Below, piece after piece: positions 45,118 to 54,901 of a DNA stretch of 64,000 nt. Source of the stretch: Sphingomonas canadensis (GTDB lineage Bacteria > Pseudomonadota > Alphaproteobacteria > Sphingomonadales > Sphingomonadaceae). A program made the position numbers and the translations under genes. The first letter of the stretch is position 1. Each line of letters begins with the position of its first letter. Location of the stretch: assembly GCF_026013525.1 (NCBI RefSeq), contig NZ_JAPDRA010000007.1, positions 125,198 to 189,197 of the forward strand, in the 5' to 3' direction. Below the pieces are notes generated by a model, which was not told where the DNA came from, searched no databases, and saw only the letters and a list, made by a program, of their open reading frames with translations.

Positions 45118-45561
45118 ATGATCCGCTTTCGCATCCTGGCCGCGGCGCTTGCGTTCGCGGCACCCGTCGCTGCTGTGGCGGCCGGACCCGTCATCGTCCA
45201 TCGCGATCCCGGGTGCGGCTGCTGCGAGAAATGGGCCGCGTTGGTGAAGGCGCAGTTCGGACGACAGGTTCAGATCGTCGATGACGCCAAACGGTCGGCC
45301 TTCCAGCGCGCGCATGGCGTTCCCGCCGACCTGGCTTCTTGCCACACGGCAGTGATCGACGGCATGACCTTCGAAGGCCATGTGCCGATCGCCGACATGA
45401 AGCGCGCGCTCGCCACGCGTCCTAAGGGCGTTTCCGGACTCGCGGTTTCCGGCATGCCGATGGGGTCGCCCGGGATGGAAATGGCGGGAATGCGCGGGCA
45501 GGCTTATGACGTCATCGCCTACGGCCCGGGCGGGCGAAAAGTGTTCGCGCACCACGGATGA
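45118..45561 (+). CDS. DUF411 periplasmic metal-binding protein
   Basis: 147 residues with a signal peptide (to AAVAAG). The DUF411 hallmark DPGCGCCEKWA near the N-terminus and CHTAVIDGMTFEGHVP in the middle are present. A C-terminal MGSPGMEMAGM segment follows. A GGAGG site lies 7 nt before the ATG at 45118. A copper-handling role is inferred from family and operon; it is last of the pcoA run. Confidence 0.87.
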   Translation: MIRFRILAAALAFAAPVAAVAAGPVIVHRDPGCGCCEKWAALVKAQFGRQVQIVDDAKRSAFQRAHGVPADLASCHTAVIDGMTFEGHVPIADMKRALATRPKGVSGLAVSGMPMGSPGMEMAGMRGQAYDVIAYGPGGRKVFAHHG

Positions 45562-45576
45562 TCGCGCCGCGCGCAA

Positions 45577-45813
45577 TCAGTCGTCGATCGTCAGGATGAG
45601 AAGATCGACGAGATTGCCCGGCCTGTCCGAGCAGACATGGTCGAGATGGATGGCATAGCCGTCGCCTTCGTTGCGCCGGACGCGCGCGACCAGGTTCTGG
45701 AATGTCTCAAGGTCGGATGGCTTGTCGCTCGCCGGTCTGAGCGTGGCGCCGCCCTCGGTTCGCTCGATGATATAGTGCCCGCCGCCTTCGAACAGATCGT
45801 CGATGAATGCCAC
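45577..45813 (-). CDS. Hypothetical small protein
   Basis: 78 residues, acidic, no TM segment, no recognised family; begins AFIDDLFEGGGHYIIER and ends LLILTIDD. The GTG start at 45813 has AGGGAGA about 8 nt upstream, which supports translation. It faces the DUF411 gene with 15 bp between their ends. Confidence 0.5.
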   Translation of the reverse strand: MAFIDDLFEGGGHYIIERTEGGATLRPASDKPSDLETFQNLVARVRRNEGDGYAIHLDHVCSDRPGNLVDLLILTIDD

Positions 45814-46033
45814 TTCTGTCTCCCTGTCCGGCCTATCGATCAGGCCGCGGTGCGATGTCCATAGCGGGCGGTTGCCGCCGCTGCGCGCGGCTGGCGTTGG
45901 CGGACGAGCGCCAACCGCTAGGGCAATCCGCGCGATCCCCTATGGCACCTTACGTATCGAAGGTGCACCGACTCGGCGGCATCTTCGGGTCCGGATCGGC
46001 GGCCGTGCCGCCCCAGACCGAGAGGAAAGCACC

Positions 46034-46366
46034 ATGTCGTTGCTGAAACCCGCCCTTGCCGCCGCCCTGCTTGCCGCGCCCTTGGCTGTCGCGCCTGCGT
46101 TCGCGCAGGACCATCAGCACGATGGCCAGACCGCGCCTGCGCCGCAAACGCCCCAGCCGAATGCGCCCTGCCCGATGATGAAGGGGATGATGGGCGGCCA
46201 GCCCGGAGGCACCATGCCGATGCCGAAGGACGGTGGCGCAGCTCCCGCGCCGGGCGCGAGCAGCATGCCGATGGCGCCCGACAAGATGGCGAACATGCCG
46301 TGCCTGGCCAAGCCGGCGACGGCGCCCGAGCCGCCGCACGACCACGACCATCCGAGCGGTCAGTAA
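46034..46366 (+). CDS. Met/His-rich periplasmic protein
   Basis: 110 residues: signal peptide (to AFA-QD), then HQHDG, PCPMMKGMMGG, MPMPKDGG, MPMAPDKMANMPC and the C-terminal HDHDH. The sequence is dominated by Pro, Met and His, a copper-sponge type. It is not a named family. A GAGGAAAG site precedes the ATG at 46034, and the next gene follows by 16 bp. Confidence 0.7.
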   Translation: MSLLKPALAAALLAAPLAVAPAFAQDHQHDGQTAPAPQTPQPNAPCPMMKGMMGGQPGGTMPMPKDGGAAPAPGASSMPMAPDKMANMPCLAKPATAPEPPHDHDHPSGQ

Positions 46367-46382
46367 AGCGGGCGATCGGGTG

Positions 46383-46928
46383 ATGACCGCCGGCGCGCAA
46401 TCGGCCTCCGCACCCGAGGTGCTAGACCGCCATTTCGAGCGCTCGTGCCTGCTCAAGACGACACCCGAGGCGCTGTTCGCGCATTTCGACGACCAGACGC
46501 GGCTCGCCGGACACATGACCAGACCCTCGGCGATGATGGGCGGCGGGCGCATGACCTATGACTTCGACAGCCGGCGCGGCATGGCGGTCGGTTCGCGCAT
46601 CCGCATGGGCGGCTCGGCGTTCGGCATCACCATGTCGGTCGAGGAGGAAGTGACCGAGCGCGATCCGCCGCGCCGCAAAGCCTGGCAGACGATCGGCACG
46701 CCGCGGCTGCTCATCGTCGAGGGCTATGCCATGGGGTTCCGGATCGAGGCCGATGGCGGCGCCAGCAGGCTGACCGTGTGGATCGACTATGGGCTGCCGC
46801 AAGGCTGGATCGGCCGGCTGCTCGGCTGGCTGTTTGCAGGCTTCTATGCGCGCTGGTGCGTGGGTCGCATGGTCTCGGACGCCGGAAATAGTTTTCCGAG
46901 TGCAACCTCCGCGGCGGAACCGGCATAG
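46383..46928 (+). CDS. SRPBCC-family protein (copper block)
   Basis: 181 residues with an SRPBCC pattern: CLLKTTPEALFAHFDDQTRLAGHM at the start and a long amphipathic C-terminal helix (WIGRLLGWLFAGFYARWCV). The start is the ATG at 46383 or GTG at 46380. Role unknown; it is the second SRPBCC gene linked to metal genes in this window. Downstream, 46929-47122 shows no gene. Confidence 0.7.
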   Translation: MTAGAQSASAPEVLDRHFERSCLLKTTPEALFAHFDDQTRLAGHMTRPSAMMGGGRMTYDFDSRRGMAVGSRIRMGGSAFGITMSVEEEVTERDPPRRKAWQTIGTPRLLIVEGYAMGFRIEADGGASRLTVWIDYGLPQGWIGRLLGWLFAGFYARWCVGRMVSDAGNSFPSATSAAEPA

Positions 46929-47122
46929 AGCCTGCCATGCCTCCGACGCCGGCGGCGCCCCGCAGCGTATAATCGGCGACTATCGCAGGATCGGCTGATG
47001 CCGGCGCGCCGCGCTGTGGTGACGCGGCCGTCGCGATTCGACGTGCCGCACCAGGCACCCACGATCAGGGCTTTGCTATTGAGAAATCCGTCTGGTGCAC
47101 CGGCTGTGGAGCGGTCTCGTGT

Positions 47123-49699
47123 TCAGGTGCGCAAAGCAACGCGCCTGGTGGGCCGCGTTTGCCGGCGATAGTAAAGCTGCTTCGCGAGCTCGGTAGCGAC
47201 GGCATAGCCGAGGACGATGCCGAGGCTGGCGGCGAGCATCGCGGGCGTAAGCGCTACCAGCCCGAACAAGGGCGCCAGGCCCGGCACCCATGGCAGCAGC
47301 AAAGCGACGCCGGTGACCGCGACCGTGCTCCAGAGCAGCAGCCGGCTCGGCCGGCTCCTGAGCGCGGGCCGCCGCGTTCGCATGACCAGCAATACCACCA
47401 GTTCTGTCAACAGCGAGACGAGGAACCAGGCGGTCTGGAATAGCGGCGCATCGGCATGAAAGACCAGGAGCAGCAGCGCGAAGGTCATGCCGTCGAAGCA
47501 CGAACTGACGAGGCCGAACACGATCATGAAGCGCCGGACCTCGCGAACGTCCCAGCGCTGCGGCCGGGCCACATGCTCCGGGTCGACACGGTCGGTCGAG
47601 ATCGCGATCGACGGCAGGTCGGACAGGAAATTGTTGAGCAGGATTTGCTTCGGCAGCAGTGGCAGGAACGGCAGCAGCGGCGTCATCAGCGCCATGCTGA
47701 CCATGTTGCCGAAATTCGCGCTGGTGGTGATCGCGATATATTTGAGCGTGTTGGCGAAGGTACGCCGTCCGTCCTCGACGCCCTGGCGAAGCACGTCGAG
47801 ATCGCGCCGCAGCAGCACGATGTCGGCGCTCGCTCGCGCGACATCGACGGCCTGGTCGACCGAGATGCCGACATCGGCGACATGGAGCGCGGGCGCGTCG
47901 TTGATCCCGTCGCCCAGAAAGCCGACCGAGTGCCCCGCCCCTTGCAGCGCGCGCACGATCCGTTCCTTCTGCTGCGGGTCGATCTCGACGAACAGCTGGG
48001 TCGCGCGTGCGCGATGCGCGAGCGCTCGGTCGGACATTTTCGCCACTTCGGCGCCGGTCAGCATCGCAGCCGGATCGAGTCCGACGGCGCGCGCGACATA
48101 GGCCGTCACATGGCGATTGTCGCCGCTGATCACCTTGACGACGATGCCGAGCGCCTCGAGCGCGGCAATCGCTTTCGCAGCATCAGGCTTGGGCGGATCG
48201 ACAAAGGCGAGGAAGCCGAGGAAGGTCATCGCGCACTCGTCCTCGCGCGTGACGCGAGCGCCCGCGTCGAGAAGCCGTTCGGCGACGCCGAGCAGCCGCA
48301 AGCCCGCTTCCCCCTGCGCGCGGGACAATTCCTCCAGCGCGGCGCGCGCGGCGCCGTCGAGCGGGTGCGCTTCGCCGTCCGGCTGTGCCACGAACGCGCA
48401 GACCGCCAGCACGTCTGTCACCGCGCCTTTGGTGACGATGCGCGTCGCTGCCTGCGGCGTCGCGTCGCCCACGATGATGCTGAGGCGGCGGCGTTGGAAG
48501 TCATAGGGGATCTCGCCAAGCTTGCGCAGGCCCGCCGCAGTCCAGCCTTCGCTCTTCGCTGCCGCGCAGAGCGCGGTGTCGAGCGGATTTGCGATGCCGG
48601 CCTCGAACCACGCGTTCACATAGCCGGCTTCGCGCACGCGCCGGCTTGGCTGGCCGGTACTATCGATCGCCTCGGCGAGTGAGACGGCGCCCAGCGTGAG
48701 CGTGCCCGTCTTGTCGGTGCACAGCACGTCCATGCTGCCGAGATTCTCGATCGCTTCGAGCCGCCTCACGATGACGCCGCCGCGGGCGAGATGACGCGCA
48801 CCGGCAGCAAGCGTGACGCTGACAATTGCCGGCAGCAGCTCGGGCGAAAGGCCGACCGCCAGCGCCACCGCAAACAGGAGCGACTCCGCAATCGGACGGC
48901 CGAGCAGCTGGTTCACCGTCAATACGCCGAGCACGATGACGATCATCAGGTTGAGCAGCATCATCCCGAATCGCCGGACGCCGCGCGCAAAATCGGTTTC
49001 CGGCTCGCTTCTGCGGAGCCGCGCCGCGACGGCGCCGAACTGGGTGTGGCAGCCGGTCTCGACGATCAGCACGCGCGCCGTGCCGGAGCGCACCGCCGAG
49101 CCCATGAACACACAGTTGCTCCGGCCAGAAACCGGCGCGTCGGCGGCAACCTCGCCGGGCGCTTTTTCAACCGGAAGCGATTCACCGGTCAGCGCCGCTT
49201 CGGTGACGAGGAAGTCGTTCGCCTCGAGGATCACGCCATCGGCGGGAACCAAGTTGCCGGCGGCGAGCAGCACCACGTCGCCGGGAACCAGCGCGTCGCT
49301 CGCGACCGACCGCTCGGCACCGTCGCGGAGCGTCCGCGACGTCAGCGCGAGCCGCTGGCGCAGGGCATCTACTGCATGCGACGCGCGATACTCCTGGACA
49401 AAGCTCAGCAGCGCGCTGCCAAGCACGATCGCGAGAATGATCGAAGCATCGACCCATTGGCGCAGGACCAGCGATACGCCCGCGCCGAAGAGGAGGATGA
49501 GGACCAGCGGGCTCGCGAACTGCCGGAGCAGCAGGCCGGGGGCGGAGGTCCGATGCTCGCCGCCCACGCTGTTGGGGCCGATCCGACGAAGGCGCGCCGC
49601 GACCTCGCCGTCGGCCAGCCCCTGGGCACTCGCCGCCAGGCGAGTGAGGAGCGCGTCGATCGGGACCGCCCAATAGAGGGTTTCGTGCGCCTTGGTCAT
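47123..49699 (-). CDS. mgtA: Magnesium-translocating P-type ATPase
   Basis: 858 residues, P3B-type Mg2+ import ATPase. It shows the TGES loop (ALTGESLPVEKAPGE), VGLSPELLPAIVS in the TM4 region, DKTGT at D329 (CTDKTGTLTLG) and GDGINDAPAL. The last TM block follows MgtA/MgtB order. The ATG at 49699 is chosen; GTG at 49741 next to the prs stop is possible. It is last in the minus-strand run with prs, phosphorylase and the MBL gene. Confidence 0.9.
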   Translation of the reverse strand: MTKAHETLYWAVPIDALLTRLAASAQGLADGEVAARLRRIGPNSVGGEHRTSAPGLLLRQFASPLVLILLFGAGVSLVLRQWVDASIILAIVLGSALLSFVQEYRASHAVDALRQRLALTSRTLRDGAERSVASDALVPGDVVLLAAGNLVPADGVILEANDFLVTEAALTGESLPVEKAPGEVAADAPVSGRSNCVFMGSAVRSGTARVLIVETGCHTQFGAVAARLRRSEPETDFARGVRRFGMMLLNLMIVIVLGVLTVNQLLGRPIAESLLFAVALAVGLSPELLPAIVSVTLAAGARHLARGGVIVRRLEAIENLGSMDVLCTDKTGTLTLGAVSLAEAIDSTGQPSRRVREAGYVNAWFEAGIANPLDTALCAAAKSEGWTAAGLRKLGEIPYDFQRRRLSIIVGDATPQAATRIVTKGAVTDVLAVCAFVAQPDGEAHPLDGAARAALEELSRAQGEAGLRLLGVAERLLDAGARVTREDECAMTFLGFLAFVDPPKPDAAKAIAALEALGIVVKVISGDNRHVTAYVARAVGLDPAAMLTGAEVAKMSDRALAHRARATQLFVEIDPQQKERIVRALQGAGHSVGFLGDGINDAPALHVADVGISVDQAVDVARASADIVLLRRDLDVLRQGVEDGRRTFANTLKYIAITTSANFGNMVSMALMTPLLPFLPLLPKQILLNNFLSDLPSIAISTDRVDPEHVARPQRWDVREVRRFMIVFGLVSSCFDGMTFALLLLVFHADAPLFQTAWFLVSLLTELVVLLVMRTRRPALRSRPSRLLLWSTVAVTGVALLLPWVPGLAPLFGLVALTPAMLAASLGIVLGYAVATELAKQLYYRRQTRPTRRVALRT

Positions 49700-49741
49700 C
49701 GCGCCATCGCGCGGCCGGGAAGCGCGCGCGTCTCTTGGCAC

Positions 49742-50653
49742 CTAGCGTTCCTTTCCGGCGGCCGCAGCGGTCATCGCCAGTCCGACCGCCGCCGCGATCG
49801 GCCCGGAGACATCGATCGCGTTGGACGGATGCGCGATGCTATTGCTGCTGACGATTTCCGCCGGCCGCTCCGCCTGCAGCCGCTCGAAGGAATCTCCGGC
49901 GAACACCGGGTGCACGGCGACGCAGACCGGCGGACGATGGCCCGCGGCATGCACCAGCCGCACCGCTTCGATCATCGTCCGCGCGCTCGATGCGATATCG
50001 TCGATGATCACCGGCGTCGCGCCGGGCGGCAAGTCGAGGCCGTCGCCCGCGATGCTGACATCGCGGTCGCCGCGACGCGTCTTGCGCAGCACGGTGAAGC
50101 GCGCCTGTGCGAGCTCGGCGATCCGGCCCACCCATTGCGCGCTTTCTTCATCGGGGCCGATGAGGACGGGGTCCAGCACATGCGTCCGCAACCACTCGGC
50201 AATCGGCTCCGCTGCGGTCACCGCGAAGCTCGGTGCGGTATAGATCGCATCGAGCGTCGGGTGGCGATGGAGATGCGGGTCGACGGTGATCAGCCAGTCG
50301 ATGGCGCCGGAAAGCAGCCGCGCATAGCTGACCGAAGTCACCGCCTCGCCGGGCTGGAACGCCTTGTCCTGCCGCATATAGCCCAGATAGGGCGCGATCA
50401 GTCCGACGCTGCGCGCACCCTGTTCCTTCGCCGCCGCAGCCGCGAACAGCAGCGGCAGCGTGCGCAGATCGGGGTGATCGAGCGTGCACAGCAGCACGAC
50501 GTCGCGGCCCGCGACCGCGCTCAGCAGCCGGAGATAGGTTTCGCCGTCGGGGAATTGCCGCGTTTCGAACGCGCCCGGCTCAAGCCCCAAGCCGTTCGCA
50601 AGCGCCTCGGCGAGGCCCGCCGCCCCGTTCAGGGTGAAGAGCAGCGGCTTCAT
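49742..50653 (-). CDS. prs: Ribose-phosphate pyrophosphokinase-like protein
   Basis: 303 residues of the PRPP synthetase fold: N-terminal FPDGETYLRL, flexible loop RQDKAFQPGEAVTS, His-containing VDPHLHRHP and the PRPP-binding loop VIIDDIASSARTM. It makes PRPP from ribose 5-phosphate and ATP. It is shorter and more divergent than housekeeping Prs and overlaps the phosphorylase gene by 4 bp, so it is a second, specialised copy in nucleoside salvage. Confidence 0.87.
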   Translation of the reverse strand: MKPLLFTLNGAAGLAEALANGLGLEPGAFETRQFPDGETYLRLLSAVAGRDVVLLCTLDHPDLRTLPLLFAAAAAKEQGARSVGLIAPYLGYMRQDKAFQPGEAVTSVSYARLLSGAIDWLITVDPHLHRHPTLDAIYTAPSFAVTAAEPIAEWLRTHVLDPVLIGPDEESAQWVGRIAELAQARFTVLRKTRRGDRDVSIAGDGLDLPPGATPVIIDDIASSARTMIEAVRLVHAAGHRPPVCVAVHPVFAGDSFERLQAERPAEIVSSNSIAHPSNAIDVSGPIAAAVGLAMTAAAAGKER

Positions 50654-52179
50654 CGCGGCCGCACCAGCAGCATGTCGGGATTGGCGGCGGCGAAGGAGAG
50701 CGCATAGTCGAGCTCGCCCGGGCTCTCGCCGTGAAGCGTCAGCAACGGCTGGCCGGGCTCAACCGAATCGCCCGCCTTCGCGTGCAGCATGACGCCCGCC
50801 GCTTTCGCCCGGGGTGCGCCGGCCAGCTTGGCGACGCGGGCCAGCAGCCGGTTGTCGATCGCGCGAAGCACGCCGCCGCGTACCGCTTCGATCATGTGGG
50901 TAAAGGCAGCGACCGGCGGCTCGCGAAAGCCGCCCTGTGCCTCGCAGATCGCCATGAACTTGGCGAGCGCGCGGCCGTCGTCGAGGATCGCCGCGGCGCT
51001 TTCCGCGCCGCTCCCAGGTGCCGCCTTGCCGCCGAGTTCGAGCACGCCACCCGCCAGTTGCACGGCCCGCTCGCGCAGGTCCTGCGGCGCTCCAGCGGCA
51101 CCGCGCAGGACCGCGAGCACGTCATGCGCTTCGAGCGCGGGACCGATGCCATAACCCACCGGCTGGCTTCCGTCGGTCAGCACCGGCCGCACGATCATCC
51201 CGAATTCCGCGGCGACCGCGACGAGCTGATCGGACAGCCGCTCGGCATCCTCGCGGGTCCGCACCTTGGCGGTCGGCCCGACCGGCAGATCGAGCAGGAC
51301 GTGCGTCGAGCCGGCGGCGAGCTTCTTGGAAAGCACTGAGGCGACCAGTTGCGCCTCGCTGTCGAGATCGAGCGCGCGTTCGACGCGGATGAAGATATCA
51401 TCGGCGGGGCTCAGCCGGACGCTGCCGCCCCAGACGATGCATCCGCCCTCGCGGTCGACCACCGCGCGCATCGCCGCGAGGTCGAGGTCGACCGGCGCCA
51501 TCGTCTCCATTGCGTCCGCGGTGCCGGCAGGCGAGGTGATCGCGCGCGATGAGGTCTTGGGAATGACCAGGCCCGCCGCCGCCGCGATCGCCACCACCAG
51601 TGGCGTCGTGCGGTTGCCGGGAAGCCCGCCGACGCAATGCTTGTCGGCGACAATCGGGCTCGGCCAGGCGAGCCGGTCGCCCGCCTCGAGCATCGCACGG
51701 GTAAGCGCGACCGTCTCGGCGAGCTGGGGCGGCTGCGCCGAAAAGGCAGTGATGAACGCGGCGAGCTGGACGTCGGAATAGCGCTCGGCGACCACGTCGG
51801 CGACGATCGCCTTGAGCCGCAGCAGGTCGAGCCGGTGGCCATAGACCTTGGCGCGCACCGCGCTCATCGAATCGAGCGGATTGGGATGCGCGACGTGCAG
51901 CGTTGCATCGGGCGCGACGCCCAGCCTTCGCCAGGCGACCTCGGACAAGCCGACTTCGTCGAGCGCCAGCATGTCGCTCGAGACCAGGTATAGCGTCGCG
52001 ATGATCGACCGCGCGCCGTCGCGCACTTCGATCTGGGTGCGCGCGGTCACGCCCTCCGACCGCCCTACCGGACAGTCGGCGTGCATGAACACCACCGCCT
52101 CGCTTTGGGTCTCGACGCCAAGCCGACGCGCGCGCAGGCGATGCGCGGGGGCCGGGTTGGCCGGCACGGGGTGCGTCAT
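50650..52179 (-). CDS. Thymidine/AMP phosphorylase-family protein
   Basis: 509 residues. An N-terminal barrel-like extension (~85 residues) precedes the nucleoside phosphorylase core with DKHCVGGLPGNRTTPLV, close to the KHSxGG-PGN loop of the archaeal-type AMP phosphorylase group, and TSSRAITSPAGTADAME. It splits a nucleoside or NMP with phosphate to release (phospho)ribose. It overlaps prs and the MBL gene by 4 bp each, so all three are cotranslated. The substrate (thymidine or AMP/CMP) is not resolved. Confidence 0.85.
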   Translation of the reverse strand: MTHPVPANPAPAHRLRARRLGVETQSEAVVFMHADCPVGRSEGVTARTQIEVRDGARSIIATLYLVSSDMLALDEVGLSEVAWRRLGVAPDATLHVAHPNPLDSMSAVRAKVYGHRLDLLRLKAIVADVVAERYSDVQLAAFITAFSAQPPQLAETVALTRAMLEAGDRLAWPSPIVADKHCVGGLPGNRTTPLVVAIAAAAGLVIPKTSSRAITSPAGTADAMETMAPVDLDLAAMRAVVDREGGCIVWGGSVRLSPADDIFIRVERALDLDSEAQLVASVLSKKLAAGSTHVLLDLPVGPTAKVRTREDAERLSDQLVAVAAEFGMIVRPVLTDGSQPVGYGIGPALEAHDVLAVLRGAAGAPQDLRERAVQLAGGVLELGGKAAPGSGAESAAAILDDGRALAKFMAICEAQGGFREPPVAAFTHMIEAVRGGVLRAIDNRLLARVAKLAGAPRAKAAGVMLHAKAGDSVEPGQPLLTLHGESPGELDYALSFAAANPDMLLVRPR

Positions 52180-53540
52180 GCCAGCTCGACCCGTTCGCCA
52201 TGCTCGGGGACGCGCGCGGACCATCCCAGCTTTTCCGCAATATCGTGCCGGAACGTATCGGAAGCGCCGGGCTCGCCATGCGTCACGAAGGTTATGCGCG
52301 GCGCGGCCTGGAAGCCGCCAAGCCAGCGAATCAGCTCGTCGCGGTCGGCATGCGCGGACATCATGTCAAGGCTCGCGACCTCGGCGCGGACGGGGATATA
52401 GTCGCCGTGGATCTTGAGCTCCTGCGCGCCGTCGCGGAGCGCCGCTCCGCGGGTACCGCCCGCCTGGAAGCCGGCGAGCAGGATCGTATTGCGCCGCTCC
52501 GGCGCGTAGCGCTTGAGATGATAGAGCACGCGCCCGCCGGTCGCCATGCCGCTCGCCGAGATGATCACCTTCGGCATCATGTCCTCGTCGAGCCGCTTCG
52601 ATTCATCGACTTCACGGACATAGGTGACCTGGCTGCAAGCCTCCCGGCACTGCTCCGCGGTGAGCCGGTGCTCGCCGACAAAGTCGCAGAAGATCTCGCT
52701 CGCGTTCACCGCCATCGGGCTGTCGAGGAAGACCGGCACGTTGGCGAGCCGGCCCTGCTTGCGCAGCTGCGCGAGATGAAAGATCAGCGACTGCGCGCGG
52801 CCGACCGCGAACGCCGGGATGACGACCGTGCCGCCGCGCTGAACGGTCCGGCCGATGACCTCCTCGAGAGCGGCTTGCGGCGAGGTGCGGTCGTGCCGGC
52901 GGTCGCCATAGGTCGATTCGACGATCAAATAATCCGCCGCGGGTACCGGCTCCGGATCGACCATCGTCGCATCGCCGTAGCGCCCGATATCGCCCGAGAA
53001 GACGATGCGCGTGCCGTCGCATTCGACTTCGATGCTTGCCGCGCCCAGGATATGTCCCATCGGTCGGAAAAGCGCGCGGCAACCCTCCACCACCTCGACG
53101 CTCTCGTGGAAGTCATGCGTGCGGAACCGCGGCAGCGTCCGCAACGCATCATCCTGAGTGTAGAGCGGCAGCGCCGGCTTGTGCTTGCTGAACCCCCGCA
53201 TGTTCGCGAAACGCGCATCGCCCTCCATCAGATGCCCGCTGTCGGGAAGCAGCAGCTCGCACAGCTTGTGCGTCGCACGGGTGCTGATGATCGGCCCCTT
53301 GAACCCGTCGCGCACCAGCGCGGGCAGGTAGCCAGAATGGTCGAGATGCGCGTGCGTCAGCAGCACGGCATCGACCTCGGCGGGCGGGATCGGAAAATGC
53401 GCCCAGTTGCGCTCGCGTAACTGCTTGTAGCCCTGGAACAGCCCGCAATCGATGAGGACACGGTGCCTGCCCGTGTCGAGCAGGTATTTGGAACCGGTGA
53501 CGGTGCCGGCGGCACCCAGAAACGTGAGGCTTGCGGTCAT
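52176..53540 (-). CDS. MBL-fold beta-CASP ribonuclease-like protein
   Basis: 454 residues. Metallo-beta-lactamase motifs: THAHLDHSG, a later PMGHILGAAS and FSGDIG. The beta-CASP domain and C-terminal RMMBL segment (MMSAHADRDELIRWLGG) match CPSF-type RNA exo/endonucleases. It likely acts on RNA in the cytoplasm. First gene of the minus-strand run, divergent from the dehydrogenase at 53720. Confidence 0.88.
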   Translation of the reverse strand: MTASLTFLGAAGTVTGSKYLLDTGRHRVLIDCGLFQGYKQLRERNWAHFPIPPAEVDAVLLTHAHLDHSGYLPALVRDGFKGPIISTRATHKLCELLLPDSGHLMEGDARFANMRGFSKHKPALPLYTQDDALRTLPRFRTHDFHESVEVVEGCRALFRPMGHILGAASIEVECDGTRIVFSGDIGRYGDATMVDPEPVPAADYLIVESTYGDRRHDRTSPQAALEEVIGRTVQRGGTVVIPAFAVGRAQSLIFHLAQLRKQGRLANVPVFLDSPMAVNASEIFCDFVGEHRLTAEQCREACSQVTYVREVDESKRLDEDMMPKVIISASGMATGGRVLYHLKRYAPERRNTILLAGFQAGGTRGAALRDGAQELKIHGDYIPVRAEVASLDMMSAHADRDELIRWLGGFQAAPRITFVTHGEPGASDTFRHDIAEKLGWSARVPEHGERVELA

Positions 53541-53719
53541 TGCGATCCTTTCGCCGCCGCCCGCGAGACCTGGCCGGCGGCTGTCGGCTAGGACGCAGCA
53601 TCGGGCGGCGCATTACAGTCGGGAGCGTTCCGCCTGCCCGCTCGCACGGTTAGGGGATCGCACGCATGTCGCCATATCCGGGGCCTCGGTACATCGGCGG
53701 CCTGACGGAGGTAGCGCAG

Positions 53720-54727
53720 ATGGATATCATGGTGTTCGAGGCGGAGGACTGGGAGACGGAAGCCTGCGCGGCGCTCACGCCGGCGCACCATCTCCGATGC
53801 ACCATCGATCCGCTCAACCAGGCGACCGCTCCCCTGTATGGGGAAGCGGAGATCGTCACGACCTTCGTCGATTCGCGCCTGGACGCCGCGACCCTCTCGC
53901 TTTTGCCCAAGCTCAGGATGATCGCCACACGTTCGACCGGCTTCGATCATATCGACCTCGACTATTGCGCCCAGCGGAAGATCGCCGTCAGCAACGTTCC
54001 GAGCTATGGCGACGTCACCGTCGCCGAACATGTGTTCACGTTGCTGCTCGCGCTCGCGCGCAACCTGGTCCCGACCGTGGAAGGCGCGCGTAGCGGCCGC
54101 TTCGACCAGTCGGACCTGCGCGGGATCGACCTTTACGGCAAGACCATCGGCGTGATCGGCACGGGGCGCATCGGCAGGCGCGTCATCGCCATCGCCAAGG
54201 GATTCGGCATGGAGGTCGTCGCGGCCGATCTCGCGCCCGACGCCGCGCTGGGGCGTGAGCTGGGGTTCACCTATGCCGAGCTGTCCGAGCTTCTGCGAAC
54301 CGCCGACGTGATTTCGCTCAACGTGCCCGCGACCGCGTCCACCCGCAACCTGATCGGCGACACCGAGTTCGCGCTGATGAAGCCCGGGGCGATCCTCATC
54401 AACACCGCGCGCGGCAATGTCGTGGAGGTCGACGCGCTCGTGCGGGCTCTCACGAGCGGCCGATTGCGCGCCGCCGGCCTCGACGTGCTCCCCCAGGAGC
54501 CGCTGATGCGTGACGAGGCGGAAATCTTCCGCGCGGCGGCGCCCGATGCGGCGAGCGTCCGCGAGTTGCTGGCCAACCATATCCTGATGTCGATGCCCAA
54601 CGTCCTCGTCACGCCGCACGTCGCGTACAACACCGTCGAAGCGCGCCGGCGCATCGTCGAAACGAGCATCGCCAACATCGTCGCTTTTGCCGAGGGCAAG
54701 CCGATCAATCTCGTCGGGGCCGGCTGA
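53720..54727 (+). CDS. D-2-hydroxyacid dehydrogenase (D-lactate dehydrogenase-like)
   Basis: 335 residues, cytoplasmic NAD-dependent enzyme. Substrate domain first, then the Rossmann motif VIGTGRIGRR, catalytic Arg in LINTARGNVVEV and the catalytic His in VTPHVAYNT. The ATG at 53720 has GGAGG 8 nt upstream. It probably reduces pyruvate to D-lactate or a related pair during low oxygen; the exact substrate is inferred. A paralogous N-terminal domain alone follows at 54902. Confidence 0.87.
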   Translation: MDIMVFEAEDWETEACAALTPAHHLRCTIDPLNQATAPLYGEAEIVTTFVDSRLDAATLSLLPKLRMIATRSTGFDHIDLDYCAQRKIAVSNVPSYGDVTVAEHVFTLLLALARNLVPTVEGARSGRFDQSDLRGIDLYGKTIGVIGTGRIGRRVIAIAKGFGMEVVAADLAPDAALGRELGFTYAELSELLRTADVISLNVPATASTRNLIGDTEFALMKPGAILINTARGNVVEVDALVRALTSGRLRAAGLDVLPQEPLMRDEAEIFRAAAPDAASVRELLANHILMSMPNVLVTPHVAYNTVEARRRIVETSIANIVAFAEGKPINLVGAG

Positions 54728-54901
54728 GTCGCGCTGGCCACTTCCTTGTCCTGACCGGGCTCTTCGCGATCGTGGATCCAGTCCTCGGCAAACATCCCTC
54801 TGTAAATTGCGTCTGGCGCTCGCGTCCCTAGCCGGTAGGAGCAAGGGTCGGGGTGCGGAACCATGAAGGCCGCGCGCGCTTCCTGAAGCTGGGAATGGCG
54901 G

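Noticed and set aside
48791..50707. A 638-codon plus-strand open frame opposite mgtA and prs
   Set aside because: Shadow of two well-supported minus-strand genes; the translation is Arg/Asp/His repetitive and matches nothing.
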